Shown piece after piece: positions 34,430 to 44,972 of a stretch of DNA of 64,000 bases. How positions within the stretch are numbered: the stretch's first letter is position 1; every line of letters begins with the position of its first letter. The stretch comes from Diphasiastrum complanatum (taxonomy: Eukaryota > Streptophyta > Lycopodiopsida > Lycopodiales > Lycopodiaceae). Location: contig CM055095.1 of the NCBI GenBank assembly GCA_029204225.1, positions 63,520,523-63,584,522 of the forward strand, in the 5' to 3' direction. The notes below the pieces were generated by a model. The model saw only the letters and a program-made list of their open reading frames with translations, was not told the DNA's origin and searched no databases. The translations under genes and the position numbers were made by a program.

Positions 34430-36900
34430 TTTATGCTCTTTTCTCATGCTTTTTGCTTGATTTTTTGCTTTTGTAATGTAAAAGTTATGTTTTGTCATGT
34501 TTTAAGACTAGTATTTATGTCTTTTGTTGGTGTTTTTTGCTTGTTTTTAGCCATCGTTGCCGTTCTTCTACACCATCTCTTTTTGTTTTCTATCTTATTT
34601 GCTCTTGTTTAAGCTATTTCTTGCTCTTTTTAGCTTCATGCTTGTCTATTTCTTGATTTAATCTAATTTCCAGCTTATATTTTTTGTTCTTGAGCCATCC
34701 TCAAGAAAACTTGCCAAAAAGAGCCTTAAAAAACGGTTTTTTAGCAAATTTTCACCAAACAGCCTATTTTTCAACAAATCTACACTTAACAATACCCAGT
34801 TCAAAGATTTGGTTTTGGCAGCAATGCTAACCTCCAACCATCCTTTCTAAGCAAGCTGCACAGATAGGAAGATGGGGGTCATTCATATACAGCGCCGACA
34901 ATATCCTGAACCCTATGCTCAACACCTGTCCACAGCAGATGAGACTCCCCTTGACGCAGGTATTGAAGGAAGTGTTCTACTTCCACAGGGCTTTCCACAT
35001 ATCAAGAACTTAGCCAGACAAATGAACAATCTCAGCTCAATCCAGCAACCTCTGATAGCTTCTAACCTTTCTCTGATTGCAAGATAGTTGAATGTTGAGT
35101 TAAAGGTAGCTTGAAGTGCTGTGTTTCTTGCCTAGAGTCTGGATGAAAGCCGAGCTTCCTATAGCTTTTTGAAAGGGAAAACGGACTAGCTACTCCACAC
35201 CAGAATGTGGCTCAGAAAGGCACGAGCTCAGAAAGGCACGGGCCTCCGCTGTAGTCTGGCGCATAGTTGAAGGAGACGCACTTTATCCTATAGTAGGCGT
35301 GATTCACGTAGTTGGACATTTTATGACTGATTTTGGAAGGAGATGAGCTACACAACCTTTGTAGTAGGATCCATCTGCAGTAAGCAGGATTTTGGTGTTT
35401 TTATCAGCCATTTTTAGGTTTTTTTTTTGGGAACTGCTCATATCCATATGTGATCCGTGTCCACGCGGCCCTATTGTTTGATTGCAAATATATCCTTTAA
35501 CTCGGAGACAACTGCTGCTGATATGTTTTCATGGAGAAAGCTGCAAACCGCATCCAGTGCAGCAGACAGACTAACAGCTTATTGCACCCCCCCCTACATC
35601 GTTTCTGAATCTCTTATCACTGACGGTCGACCTGACTGAGTTTGTTGTGTTTTAAGCTTTGGTTGCATATGAACACATAAGTCTTTGTTTGTAATACCCA
35701 TTTCAGAGCTAGGAATATAAATGTAACTGTTCGGATGGATATAATTTTGCTAGTAGCCCATGTGTCATCCATTTTCTCAGTGTTTTAAAAGAAGAGGAAG
35801 CATCATATTCCTGCGTTGAGAGCAGCTTTGTCAACAGTAGCTTTTCTGATCATTTTCAGACTCTGAGAGGAAGTCTCCAGTTAGCTGTTATTAGGACTTT
35901 GAAAAATGCCTTTTCACGTGTATCTCTGATAGTAGAATTATAATATCTAGTAGCTGACTGAACACAGACTTTCGGTGTTGACATCATTCTATTATGATCG
36001 CTACTCCAACGCATATCATGCACTCTGAGCATTTGATTTACCTACATATTAGGCAAGGTTTCATATGAGCGATGTCTATGATCAAGTCAAAGCTGCCATT
36101 GAGGCTTGGCCTCAGATTGCCACTTGAATCACATGAGGAGAGTTGTCTAAACGTTGACTCCTGCCGCTCTACCTCTGATTAGTCATTGTTGCTATTATTT
36201 GAGATTTGAGGATCTGCAGGAAAATATAGAAGCCTTTGGAATAGTTACTAAACTGAACTACTCTTGGAAGGGATGGTGTCATCATAATAATGGCCTTTCC
36301 ATCACACCTTTCTCTTACAATCTGCTTTTCGCATCTTTGCTAGGTGTTGGAGCTCCACGCGCTTTCAGTAGATTTTGGTTTGGACTACTGTTGCTGATTT
36401 TGTCAGTCTAGATTTTTGTCTGATGCAACAGGTTGTGGGTTCTCAAAGAACGCAATCTTTTGCTTTCTGAGCTTGTCTTATCATACTGGAAGTTATGGCT
36501 AGTTGTTGTAGAGCTGCGTGCAATTGAAGCTTTTCTGGTTCAGTTCTGATTTGGGTTTTATATCCTTAGAGGATTCCTTTCCTTGTTATTCAATTCATCT
36601 CAATTGTTAGCTTCTACTCAGATGTGCTTACTTTGCTTGTGTGCTGGTCATTCTGTGATTCTTAAGCTTCTTTTGTGTCCGTAGATTTAAAGCCAGGTAA
36701 ACGTGCAAACTTGTTTAGTATGCTTCATTATAAGTTCCAGTCTGCCACTCTACCCACAAATCCGCTTACTAATCCTCCAGTGCTTGTAGCTTTGGCAGCT
36801 CCATAGCAAGAACTGGGCCATCTAGTTGCATGCATAAGCTTTGACGTTGTTAGAGGTTTCCACACATTTTTCAGAGCTCCACGGTTTCAGGTGTGCAAGT
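34430..36900. other. Long stretch without recognised gene
   Basis: T-rich leader-like sequence to about 34,720, then mixed sequence with only short ORFs on either strand. An imperfect repeat GGCACGAGCTCAGAAAGGCACG lies near 35,220. I found no domain, LTR or RNA gene. Confidence 0.4.
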
Positions 36901-36971
36901 CATTTCAAGTTTTTTTGCCTTCTTCCAATCTGTGAGTGAGGCTTGTTGTGTGAGTCTTCACAAGAGCTGTT

Positions 36972-37200
36972 GTGCGAGTCATTTTTAAGGTGTATGAGTC
37001 ATTTTTGTCAAATCTGAGTCATTACCTCTACCATTCTATTGTACGAGTCATTTTTGAGGTGTACAAGTCATTTTTGTCAAGTCTGAGTCATTACCTCTAC
37101 CATTCTATTGTACGAGTCATTTTTGAGATGTACGAGTTATTTTTGTCAAATCCAAGTCACCTCTACCATTCTTGTGCGAGTCATTCTTCAGCAGTGCGAG
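36972..37200. repeat. 69-bp minisatellite, three copies
   Basis: Unit of 69 bp built from GTACGAGTCATTTTTGAG, GTGTACAAGTCATTTTTGTC and AAATCTGAGTCATTACC blocks, ending ACCTCTACCATTCTATT. There are two full and one shortened copy, followed by loose CGAGTCATT phrases. Because 69 is a multiple of three the frame stays open and encodes a 23-residue repeat, but there is no sign that it is translated. Confidence 0.88.
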
Positions 37201-37327
37201 TCATTTTCTTAATGCGAATGTTAACTCTCGTAGGGATTTTCAGAGTTAGATCTATCTTAGATGAAGCTCTTGTAATCCTTGCGGGAGTTAGATCCCAGTA
37301 ATTAGAAAGATATCAAGATTCATTGAG

Positions 37328-38510
37328 TGTCCTGTTGGCTGACTCTGTCGAATCCCCAAGATACTCGGACAGAGCAACTCAAGAGCACCTCTCACCTTAG
37401 ACCGAGGAGGTCTCTGAGAAGACGAGACTAATGAAGACTGAGAGCTGAGTATGAGAGCCGAGGAATACTAGTTAGTAATGACAAGTAAGAACTGTGTAAG
37501 CCTCATGGTGAATCTCGGAAGATGGAATGACCATGTATGAACTAGTATTTCTAGGCAAATGTAATAAATGCAAGTAGACCCCTCTTAAAGAAAGTAGAGT
37601 GAGCCACCTTTTGATGGTGACCTCTAGTGGAGAGCATTATTCCACTTGTAATTTGTGAAATGTGGAAATTCCACTAGGATGCCACCTAAGGAGCTCTCTT
37701 GCTTATTTAAGGGACTCCCTCTTTGTGAAGAGGAGCTTTTTGTGAATTGTATCAACTCCATGCTGAAATGAGAAGAGCCTTCACGAGTTTGGTGCATCCA
37801 TTGAGCTCCTTGATCATGCTTGTTTCTTGAGTGATGCATTTATGATCTTGCCCTTCCCTCCTTTTGTGTGTGGTTGTGGACTGTAGAGTGGATTAGATTT
37901 GCTGCTTTCGTAGAGTGGATTAGTTTCTTTCCTTGTTTGTGGATTAATGTAGGAACCAGCATTCAGGTAAACTAAATAGGCTAGATTTGTGGTGTAAATC
38001 TTGCATATTCTCTGACATTCCAGTTCTTGATGTTCTTGGGATGTCCAAGAATCAATAGACTGGTTGGTTTCTTGATTCTTGGACTTCTAACATGCTGTAG
38101 ATTAGTTTCTTGTTTCTTGGTTTGTTAATTTATGCAAGTGCAGCTCAGTTTAGTAAAGTTTAGGCTCTGATTCAGTTCGTTTTTAGGAGTGGATAGTTGT
38201 AGAATCTTTTGAATGTTCATTTGGGCTGCACTCTGATCTGTGAATGAGAGTTCATGGCTTGCATCTATGTATGAATGTAAGTGCATTCAAGAGAGTTCGA
38301 CCCTGAGTAGTCCTCTGACAAGCAGGACAAAAAACTATACTACAATGACAATCTGTCCCTTCTGCCTGGTTTGGCATTGTAAGATCAAGAGCACACATAA
38401 CGAATGCCCTGGAGCCTGGTAACAGGCAGAATACCAAGCCGTAAAAGTTGTAAACAAGGATCAAAAGAACTGTAGTAAATAGATCCTCTATATCAGTGAA
38501 TCTGTAAACA
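37328..38510 (+). mobile_element. 5' LTR of element E, with TGTCC
   Basis: LTR 37,333-38,510 (1,178 bp), TGTTGG..AAACA, preceded by TGTCC and followed by a PBS, so it is a 5' LTR. TATA-like CTTATTTAAGGG at about 37,702. Inverted partner at 26,336-27,486. Another LTR at 48,745 is related, but only about three quarters alike. Confidence 0.87.
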
Positions 38511-38512
38511 TT

Positions 38513-38525
38513 TGGCACCGTTGCC
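38513..38525 (+). promoter_or_regulatory. Primer-binding site of element E
   Basis: TGGCACCGTTGCC lies two bases after the LTR end and differs at one position from TGGCGCCGTTGCC. Confidence 0.68.
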
Positions 38526-38599
38526 CATTGAACTCCAACACCTTCTACATCAGAAACCCGCAACCTTGTCCACACTCTGCCCGTCCCCTCACGATCACA

Positions 38600-38735
38600 T
38601 CTCAACCGGAGCCCCCCCTATGTTGAAATCTCAACCGGAGAGCTCGTGTCCAATCTCAACCGACGCATTCTATTGAATCTCAACCGACACACACTCTCTC
38701 AGATCTCAACCAACGATCATCCGTTACATCTCGAC
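38600..38735. repeat. CAACCGACGG minisatellite, left part
   Basis: Copies of ATCTCAACCGACG-type units lead up to the copia at 38,736; the array resumes at 44,973. This is the leader region of element E. Confidence 0.9.
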
Positions 38736-39472
38736 TGTTGAATTTCACACGTGTGGACTGTCCACTACATGTACTTGTGATCTCCTAAGGTGTGTAGATG
38801 CACCAAGATCAAGACTAGATTGAGATTCAAGATCAATCTTGAATCCTATGGCAAAAACACACTACTACATGCATTCAATCACTTCCAACTCTCACTCACA
38901 CGTGTGGGAAGTATTCAAAAAATAATCTAAGTAAAAACAAGCTGCTCTCCTCGGGTAGAGAGAGAAAATACATCAAGAGCTCTCGGGTAGAGAGAGAAAG
39001 CTAGAAATCCAATAACTCACAAAATCCATGAAATCACCAAATCAATTGATTTCAAAATGAGGAGTACAATGATACTAGTAGGTCCACGAGCTACCACTAT
39101 GCTTAACTATGATTGGACCACATTTTGTCACCTCTTGATCCTATTGGATCATTGATCTATGCACCTCTTAATTCTATTGGACTATATTCAAGCACACCTC
39201 AATTTCCTATTGGACCTCACAAGGTTCCACCTCTATATCCTATTGGACCTCTTGGAATTCATCAAACAAAAACTTTACACTTGTCTACACTCTAATTAGC
39301 AAGTGTTTAGCCTCTTACTCTATTTTGGCTCAATAGTGGCATTACAAGTGGAAATGCATAATTTGCCATCTATGCCAAATTTATTCCTATCAACATCCTA
39401 CACCTAGATGCTTGATGTAAAAAACATAAGACCCCTATATCTAACATAGATAATCTTTTTCAATTCTTCACA
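38736..39472 (-). repeat. 3' LTR of copia D
   Basis: Minus-strand termini TGTGAAG..TTCAACA. Contains CACACGTGTG, a perfect 10-bp palindrome with a CACGTG G-box core, near its end. Same length and sequence as 44,236-44,972. Confidence 0.99.
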
Positions 39473-39486
39473 CTCCTCCTAAAAAA
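39473..39486 (-). promoter_or_regulatory. Polypurine tract of copia D
   Basis: Minus strand TTTTTTAGGAGGAG, directly before the 3' LTR; expected primer for plus-strand DNA synthesis. Confidence 0.9.
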
Positions 39487-39490
39487 TTAT

Positions 39491-42400
39491 CTATGAAGAT
39501 TTGAGCATTGATCTTGATATAACTCCAAGATTAGATCTATGCTTGATGAAAGCACTTTTGCTCAAAGGCTTGGTGAGTAGATCGGCAATACAAGAGGACG
39601 AGTTGACATGCTCCAAATAGATTTCTCCTCCAATAAGCTTTTCTCTCACAAAATGGTGTGCCACTTCTATGTGCTTGCTTCTTGCATGAAATATGGGATT
39701 ATTGGCAAGAGCTTGGGCCGAGATGTTATCACACTTGATCATTGGTAGATCATCCTCCTTGATGCACTTTAGTTCCATTAATAACCTCTTGATCCAAAGC
39801 ACTTCTTTGGTAGTTGTAGTGAGTGCTTTGTACTCGGCCTCACATGAAGAGAGAGATATAGTATCTTGCTTTTTGGAAAGCCAAGATATTAGATTGCCTC
39901 CAAGAAAGATAGTGTATGCACTAATAGACTTTCGATCCATTTTGTCACTTGCAAAGTCCGAATCCGAGTAGCCAATAATGGATAGATCTTCACTTTTATA
40001 GAGTAGACCATAATCACAAGATGAAGATACATATCTTAAAATCCTCTTGGCCATCTTCCAATGATGGATCTTAGGTTCTTGCATAAATTGACTCAATTTG
40101 TGCACACAAAAACTAAGATCGGGCCTAGTAATGGTAAGCCAAATCAAGGAGCCTACAAGACTCCTAAAAAGTGTGATGTCCTCAAAGGATATTTCATCAC
40201 CTTTATTAGGATCTTTTACAATTTGCTCCATTGGAGTATCTATGCTCTTAGAATTTTCCATATGGAATTTTTTCAACATAGAGTGAGCATATCTAGATTG
40301 GCATATAAAGACATGATTTTCATAAAAATCAATTTCTAGGCCTAGGATGTAATGTATCTCTCCTAGATCTTGCATTTTAAACTCACATCCAAGTGCTAGC
40401 TTGGTTTCATCAACTAGCTTGATACAACTTCCACAAAGAATAATGTCATCAACATAAATTAGAAGAATGACAATATTGCTATCAACAAACTTTAGATACA
40501 TGGAAGGATCATAGTCACTAAGAGTAAATCCTAGTGACATAAGGAAAGAGTTAAGTCTTGAATACCATGATCTTGGTGCTTGCTTGAGTCCATAAAGACT
40601 TTTGAAGAGCAAGCACACTTTGGACTCATCCTTGATGAATCCTTGAGGTTGTTCCATATAGATCTCCTCCTCAAGATAACCATTTAGAAAAGCATTGGAT
40701 ACATCTAATTGGAACACCTTCCACTTGAAAAAACAAGCAAGAGAAATAAGAATTCTTATTGTCACCATCTTTGCAACGGGTGCAAAGGTTTCCTCATAAT
40801 CAAGACCATGGATTTGAGCAAATCCTTTGGCACATAATCTTGCTTTATGCTTGTTAATGGTGCCATCATGATTGAACTTGATCCGAAATACCCACTTGCA
40901 ACCAATCACATGCTTGTTGGAAGGAGGATCCACAAGTTCCCAAGTATTGTTGGTGATCAATGCATCATACTCTTGCTTCATGGCATCATACCACTCCTTG
41001 GTATTAAGTGCCTCTTGTACATTCTTTGGCTCTTCATGAGAGACATAAAAAACATAATTAGTGGAATCAAGATCCACTTGTTTGCCTTTGTCAACATATG
41101 AGAGCCTCTTAGGCTCGGATCTATCTCTCATGGATCTTCTTGGTGAAAAAATCCGAGGAGAGTCTTCTTCAAATCTCGACCCCATCACATCATGATTGTC
41201 TTCAAAATCAATAATTGATGATGCATCCATAGATTTCTTGATCTCGGCCTCTTCAAATGATGAGTGTTGATCTTCATGAAAGACAACATCTCTACTTTCA
41301 ATAACTTGAGAAGTAGAGAGTATAAAGACTCTATAGGCCTTCTTGGTGGATGAGTATCCAACCATGATCCCTTTGCATGCACTAGGATCTTCCTTCTTCC
41401 TTGTTTCCAAGGGCATATGGACAAAGCATAAGCATCCAAAAATTCTAAGGTGATCAACCTTAGGCTTCTTCAAAAATAAGATTTCATATGGTGACTTTCC
41501 TCCAAGAGCTATATGTGGGAGCCTATTGCAAAGATAATTTGCACAATTAATGGCTTCTCCCCAAAAATCTTTGGGCAAAGATGCCTCAATTCTCATAGAT
41601 TTTGCACATTCACATAGAGATCTATTCTTTCTCTCGGCCACTCCATTTTGAGATGGAGAGTAGGCACAAGAAAACTCTCTTTTAATGCCTTCAAGCTCAC
41701 AAAAGTCTTGAAATTTATTGGAGATATATTCACCACCTCCATCACTTCTAAGAGCTTTAATCTTGAATGAGAATTGCTTCTCTACATAAGCTTTGAAAAT
41801 AAGGAAATGATCAAACACCATAGATTTTGAAGCAAGAAGATATATCCAAGTGAATCTTGTGTAATCATCAATGAAAGTAACAAAACAAGTGGCTCCTCCC
41901 TTGCTTGTAGTTGATGAGAAATGCACATCCGAGTGGATTAACTCCAAAGGATGCTTGCTTTTGATAGAAGATCTTGTAAATGGCTTTTTGTGAGATTTAG
42001 CAATAGCACAAGCCTCACAAGGCTTGATCTTCTTGGAGAATGACTTTGGCAAGCCAATAGCTTTGGATTCTTTGATCATAGAGAGCATGGATTTGTAGTT
42101 GGGATGTCCCAACCTCCTATGCCATAATTCCTCCATAGAGAGCTTGTTCACAAGAGCAACATTACAAGCATTCACATACTCATTTGGATCTAGTTTATAG
42201 ATGCCACCAAATCTAGATCCTAATGCAAGTATCTCATCATTCTTCTTGATAGTGCAAGTATCAACATTGAATTTTACATCAAGGCCATTATCAAGCAATT
42301 GGCCAACACTAATAAGATTCTTGGTAAGCTTAGGTACATAAAGAACTCTAGAGAGAGAAAGAACTTTAGAGGATGCAAGCTTCAAGGGAATGTTCCCTAT

Positions 42401-43534
42401 GCCTTCAATAGGACATTCAAAATCATTTGCAGTGTATATTGATTTCTTCACTCCATCATAAGGTGCAATAGAAGAGAAAGAGTCCTTGGAGCTACACATA
42501 TGTGAAGAGGCTCCACTATCAATATACCATAGGCCGTCCTTCTTGAAAGGAGTAGATGAGAAACTAGAGACCATAAGAGATCCCTCTCCATCACTTGCAA
42601 TAGTGTCTTCCTTCTCATTGGTAATATTGGCTTGCTTGAGTTGATTCTTCTTTTTGAAGCAATTGGTGGCATAATGACCTTTCTTGCCACAATAAAAGCA
42701 CTTGATCTTCTTCTTCTTCTTGAGCTTGGATGATGAAGCATTAGAGGAATCATCTTCCTCCTCATCTTTGTCTTTGGATTTGACTTTGTCCTTGCTTGAG
42801 GATTGTTGATGTTGGTTCTTGCTCCTCTCTTTGTGCTTATCCTTGGCAAAAAGAGCTTTGCCATCATTATGAGTGAGAGAAAGCTTGTCCATCCTCAAGA
42901 GCTTATACTCTTGTCTTGATTCTTCTGAAATTAGCACACTTTGGAGAGCCTCCAAACTTGGTAGCTCCTCCTTAATGGCATAGGATTGGACAAGATTATC
43001 AAATTCACTTCTCAAGCCATTGAGAATGACTTGAACTAGCTCATTTTGATTGATGGAATCACCAATACAAGCAAGCTCTCTATGAATATCTTTTACTCTC
43101 AAAACATAACTAGATGCACTCTCATCACTCTTTTGGCTACTTTGAAAGATTTGATTCCTAAGAGTGAGAAGCCTAGAGGTATTCTTAGCCTCATAGATAG
43201 TCTTGAGACAATCCCAAGCTTCTTTGGCTGCTGTACAAGTACCTATCTCCCTCAATATCTCATTAGAGACATTCATCTTAATGTAGTGGAGAGCCATCCT
43301 AGCTCTCTTTTTGTATTTTTGAACCTCTTGAAGAACTTGTGGTTCTTCTTCAAGGCCAAGAACTATGTCCATCACGTCTTGAAGGATCAAGATGGACTCC
43401 ATCCTCATTTTCCAAATTGAATAATTTGAAGTGGTCAATCTTTCACTTGGTTCCAACAAGGATGAACCCATTGAAGACATTTGAAGTGAAGAAAACTCAG
43501 ATGATGAACAATAAATGTTGTTACACACTTTCAA
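39491..43534 (-). CDS. Copia gag-pol polyprotein, 1,347 residues, intact
   Basis: Single frame carrying every copia domain in order. N-terminal gag domain with NYSIWKMRM (about residues 37-45); UBN2 gag region (about 80-210); Lys/Ser-rich linker; zinc knuckle C279-C282-H287-C292. Protease aspartate D339 in WYIDSGASSHM. Integrase HHCC site H472, H477, C506, C509, then catalytic D536, D598 and E634 with exact DD35E spacing. Reverse transcriptase (about 862-1,100) with D944 in FQLDVSNAFLNG and YVDD at 1,027-1,030. RNase H with D1191, E1232 and D1269, and the terminal ADLLTKPLS. No stop or shift. M19 or M22 may be the true start, since the related gag at 8,829 begins nearer there. Transcription should start in the LTR at 44,236-44,972. 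Confidence 0.98.
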   Translation of the reverse strand: MKVCNNIYCSSSEFSSLQMSSMGSSLLEPSERLTTSNYSIWKMRMESILILQDVMDIVLGLEEEPQVLQEVQKYKKRARMALHYIKMNVSNEILREIGTCTAAKEAWDCLKTIYEAKNTSRLLTLRNQIFQSSQKSDESASSYVLRVKDIHRELACIGDSINQNELVQVILNGLRSEFDNLVQSYAIKEELPSLEALQSVLISEESRQEYKLLRMDKLSLTHNDGKALFAKDKHKERSKNQHQQSSSKDKVKSKDKDEEEDDSSNASSSKLKKKKKIKCFYCGKKGHYATNCFKKKNQLKQANITNEKEDTIASDGEGSLMVSSFSSTPFKKDGLWYIDSGASSHMCSSKDSFSSIAPYDGVKKSIYTANDFECPIEGIGNIPLKLASSKVLSLSRVLYVPKLTKNLISVGQLLDNGLDVKFNVDTCTIKKNDEILALGSRFGGIYKLDPNEYVNACNVALVNKLSMEELWHRRLGHPNYKSMLSMIKESKAIGLPKSFSKKIKPCEACAIAKSHKKPFTRSSIKSKHPLELIHSDVHFSSTTSKGGATCFVTFIDDYTRFTWIYLLASKSMVFDHFLIFKAYVEKQFSFKIKALRSDGGGEYISNKFQDFCELEGIKREFSCAYSPSQNGVAERKNRSLCECAKSMRIEASLPKDFWGEAINCANYLCNRLPHIALGGKSPYEILFLKKPKVDHLRIFGCLCFVHMPLETRKKEDPSACKGIMVGYSSTKKAYRVFILSTSQVIESRDVVFHEDQHSSFEEAEIKKSMDASSIIDFEDNHDVMGSRFEEDSPRIFSPRRSMRDRSEPKRLSYVDKGKQVDLDSTNYVFYVSHEEPKNVQEALNTKEWYDAMKQEYDALITNNTWELVDPPSNKHVIGCKWVFRIKFNHDGTINKHKARLCAKGFAQIHGLDYEETFAPVAKMVTIRILISLACFFKWKVFQLDVSNAFLNGYLEEEIYMEQPQGFIKDESKVCLLFKSLYGLKQAPRSWYSRLNSFLMSLGFTLSDYDPSMYLKFVDSNIVILLIYVDDIILCGSCIKLVDETKLALGCEFKMQDLGEIHYILGLEIDFYENHVFICQSRYAHSMLKKFHMENSKSIDTPMEQIVKDPNKGDEISFEDITLFRSLVGSLIWLTITRPDLSFCVHKLSQFMQEPKIHHWKMAKRILRYVSSSCDYGLLYKSEDLSIIGYSDSDFASDKMDRKSISAYTIFLGGNLISWLSKKQDTISLSSCEAEYKALTTTTKEVLWIKRLLMELKCIKEDDLPMIKCDNISAQALANNPIFHARSKHIEVAHHFVREKLIGGEIYLEHVNSSSCIADLLTKPLSKSAFIKHRSNLGVISRSMLKSS

Positions 43535-44223
43535 TAGGATCCAATAATTGAGTACTATCTCCTCTTATGAAAGATCTTACAACATTTGTGAATTGATTCT
43601 CACTAGCTACACAAATCTCTCTAAAACAAGATCTATTTCACATCAAATGATGGAGTATAGGCAAAGTTAGGATCCAACACTCTTAGCACGTGTGAAATAC
43701 ACTAAGAAACCAAATTTGACTCAAATACAATGATATTGCATGAAACAAAATGGCTAAGATCTCAAAACAGTGCCTAGATCACATATAGATGAGATTGGCA
43801 AGCATACAACTGTGATTTTGGATCAACCAAGCAATCTCTTGACCAAACCAAATGTGTCCACCCAGGTCTAGGTGCCCTACCTAACCCTCTTCAAAAGCTT
43901 ATAACTTTTGATTGGCTCAACCAAATGGAATGAAACTGATTGCAACAGAAACTAGACAAAAATAGCTTCAAAACAAGCTATCAAGCAAGATAAATGGATC
44001 AAACATGAGAGAGAACTTCCAAACTGAAATTGGATGTTCCTCACACGTGTCTGAGCACCTGATTCCGTACAGTACCAGATCAGACCCAATCAATGTCCTT
44101 TTGATCTCTTTTGATCCAAGATTGAACAAGATAGCTAGGAAAATGGGCCTTGACAATTTCTAGCTCAAGATTGATGAAAATTTTTCACTTAGATGGATCA
44201 AAATGCATGGTAACCTTAGGTAG

Positions 44224-44235
44224 GCTCTGATACCA
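44224..44235 (-). promoter_or_regulatory. Primer-binding site of copia D
   Basis: Minus strand TGGTATCAGAGC, a perfect initiator tRNA-Met site abutting the LTR at 44,236. About 690 bp of leader separate it from the polyprotein start. Confidence 0.97.
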
Positions 44236-44972
44236 TGTTGAATTTCACACGTGTGGACTGTCCACTACATGTACTTGTGATCTCCTAAGGTGTGTAGATG
44301 CACCAAGATCAAGACTAGATTGAGATTCAAGATCAATCTTGAATCCTATGGCAAAAACACACTACTACATGCATTCAATCACTTCCAACTCTCACTCACA
44401 CGTGTGGGAAGTATTCAAAAAATAATCTAAGTAAAAACAAGCTGCTCTCCTCGGGTAGAGAGAGAAAATACATCAAGAGCTCTCGGGTAGAGAGAGAAAG
44501 CTAGAAATCCAATAACTCACAAAATCCATGAAATCACCAAATCAATTGATTTCAAAATGAGGAGTACAATGATACTAGTAGGTCCACGAGCTACCACTAT
44601 GCTTAACTATGATTGGACCACATTTTGTCACCTCTTGATCCTATTGGATCATTGATCTATGCACCTCTTAATTCTATTGGACTATATTCAAGCACACCTC
44701 AATTTCCTATTGGACCTCACAAGGTTCCACCTCTATATCCTATTGGACCTCTTGGAATTCATCAAACAAAAACTTTACACTTGTCTACACTCTAATTAGC
44801 AAGTGTTTAGCCTCTTACTCTATTTTGGCTCAATAGTGGCATTACAAGTGGAAATGCATAATTTGCCATCTATGCCAAATTTATTCCTATCAACATCCTA
44901 CACCTAGATGCTTGATGTAAAAAACATAAGACCCCTATATCTAACATAGATAATCTTTTTCAATTCTTCACA
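44236..44972 (-). repeat. 5' LTR of copia D
   Basis: Carries the promoter and transcription start in element orientation. Identical to the 3' LTR in all stretches compared. TSD TCGAC follows at 44,973. Confidence 0.99.

Noticed and set aside
39113-39295. 60-codon ORF repeated exactly at 44,613-44,795
   Set aside because: Part of the identical LTRs of copia D, not a gene.
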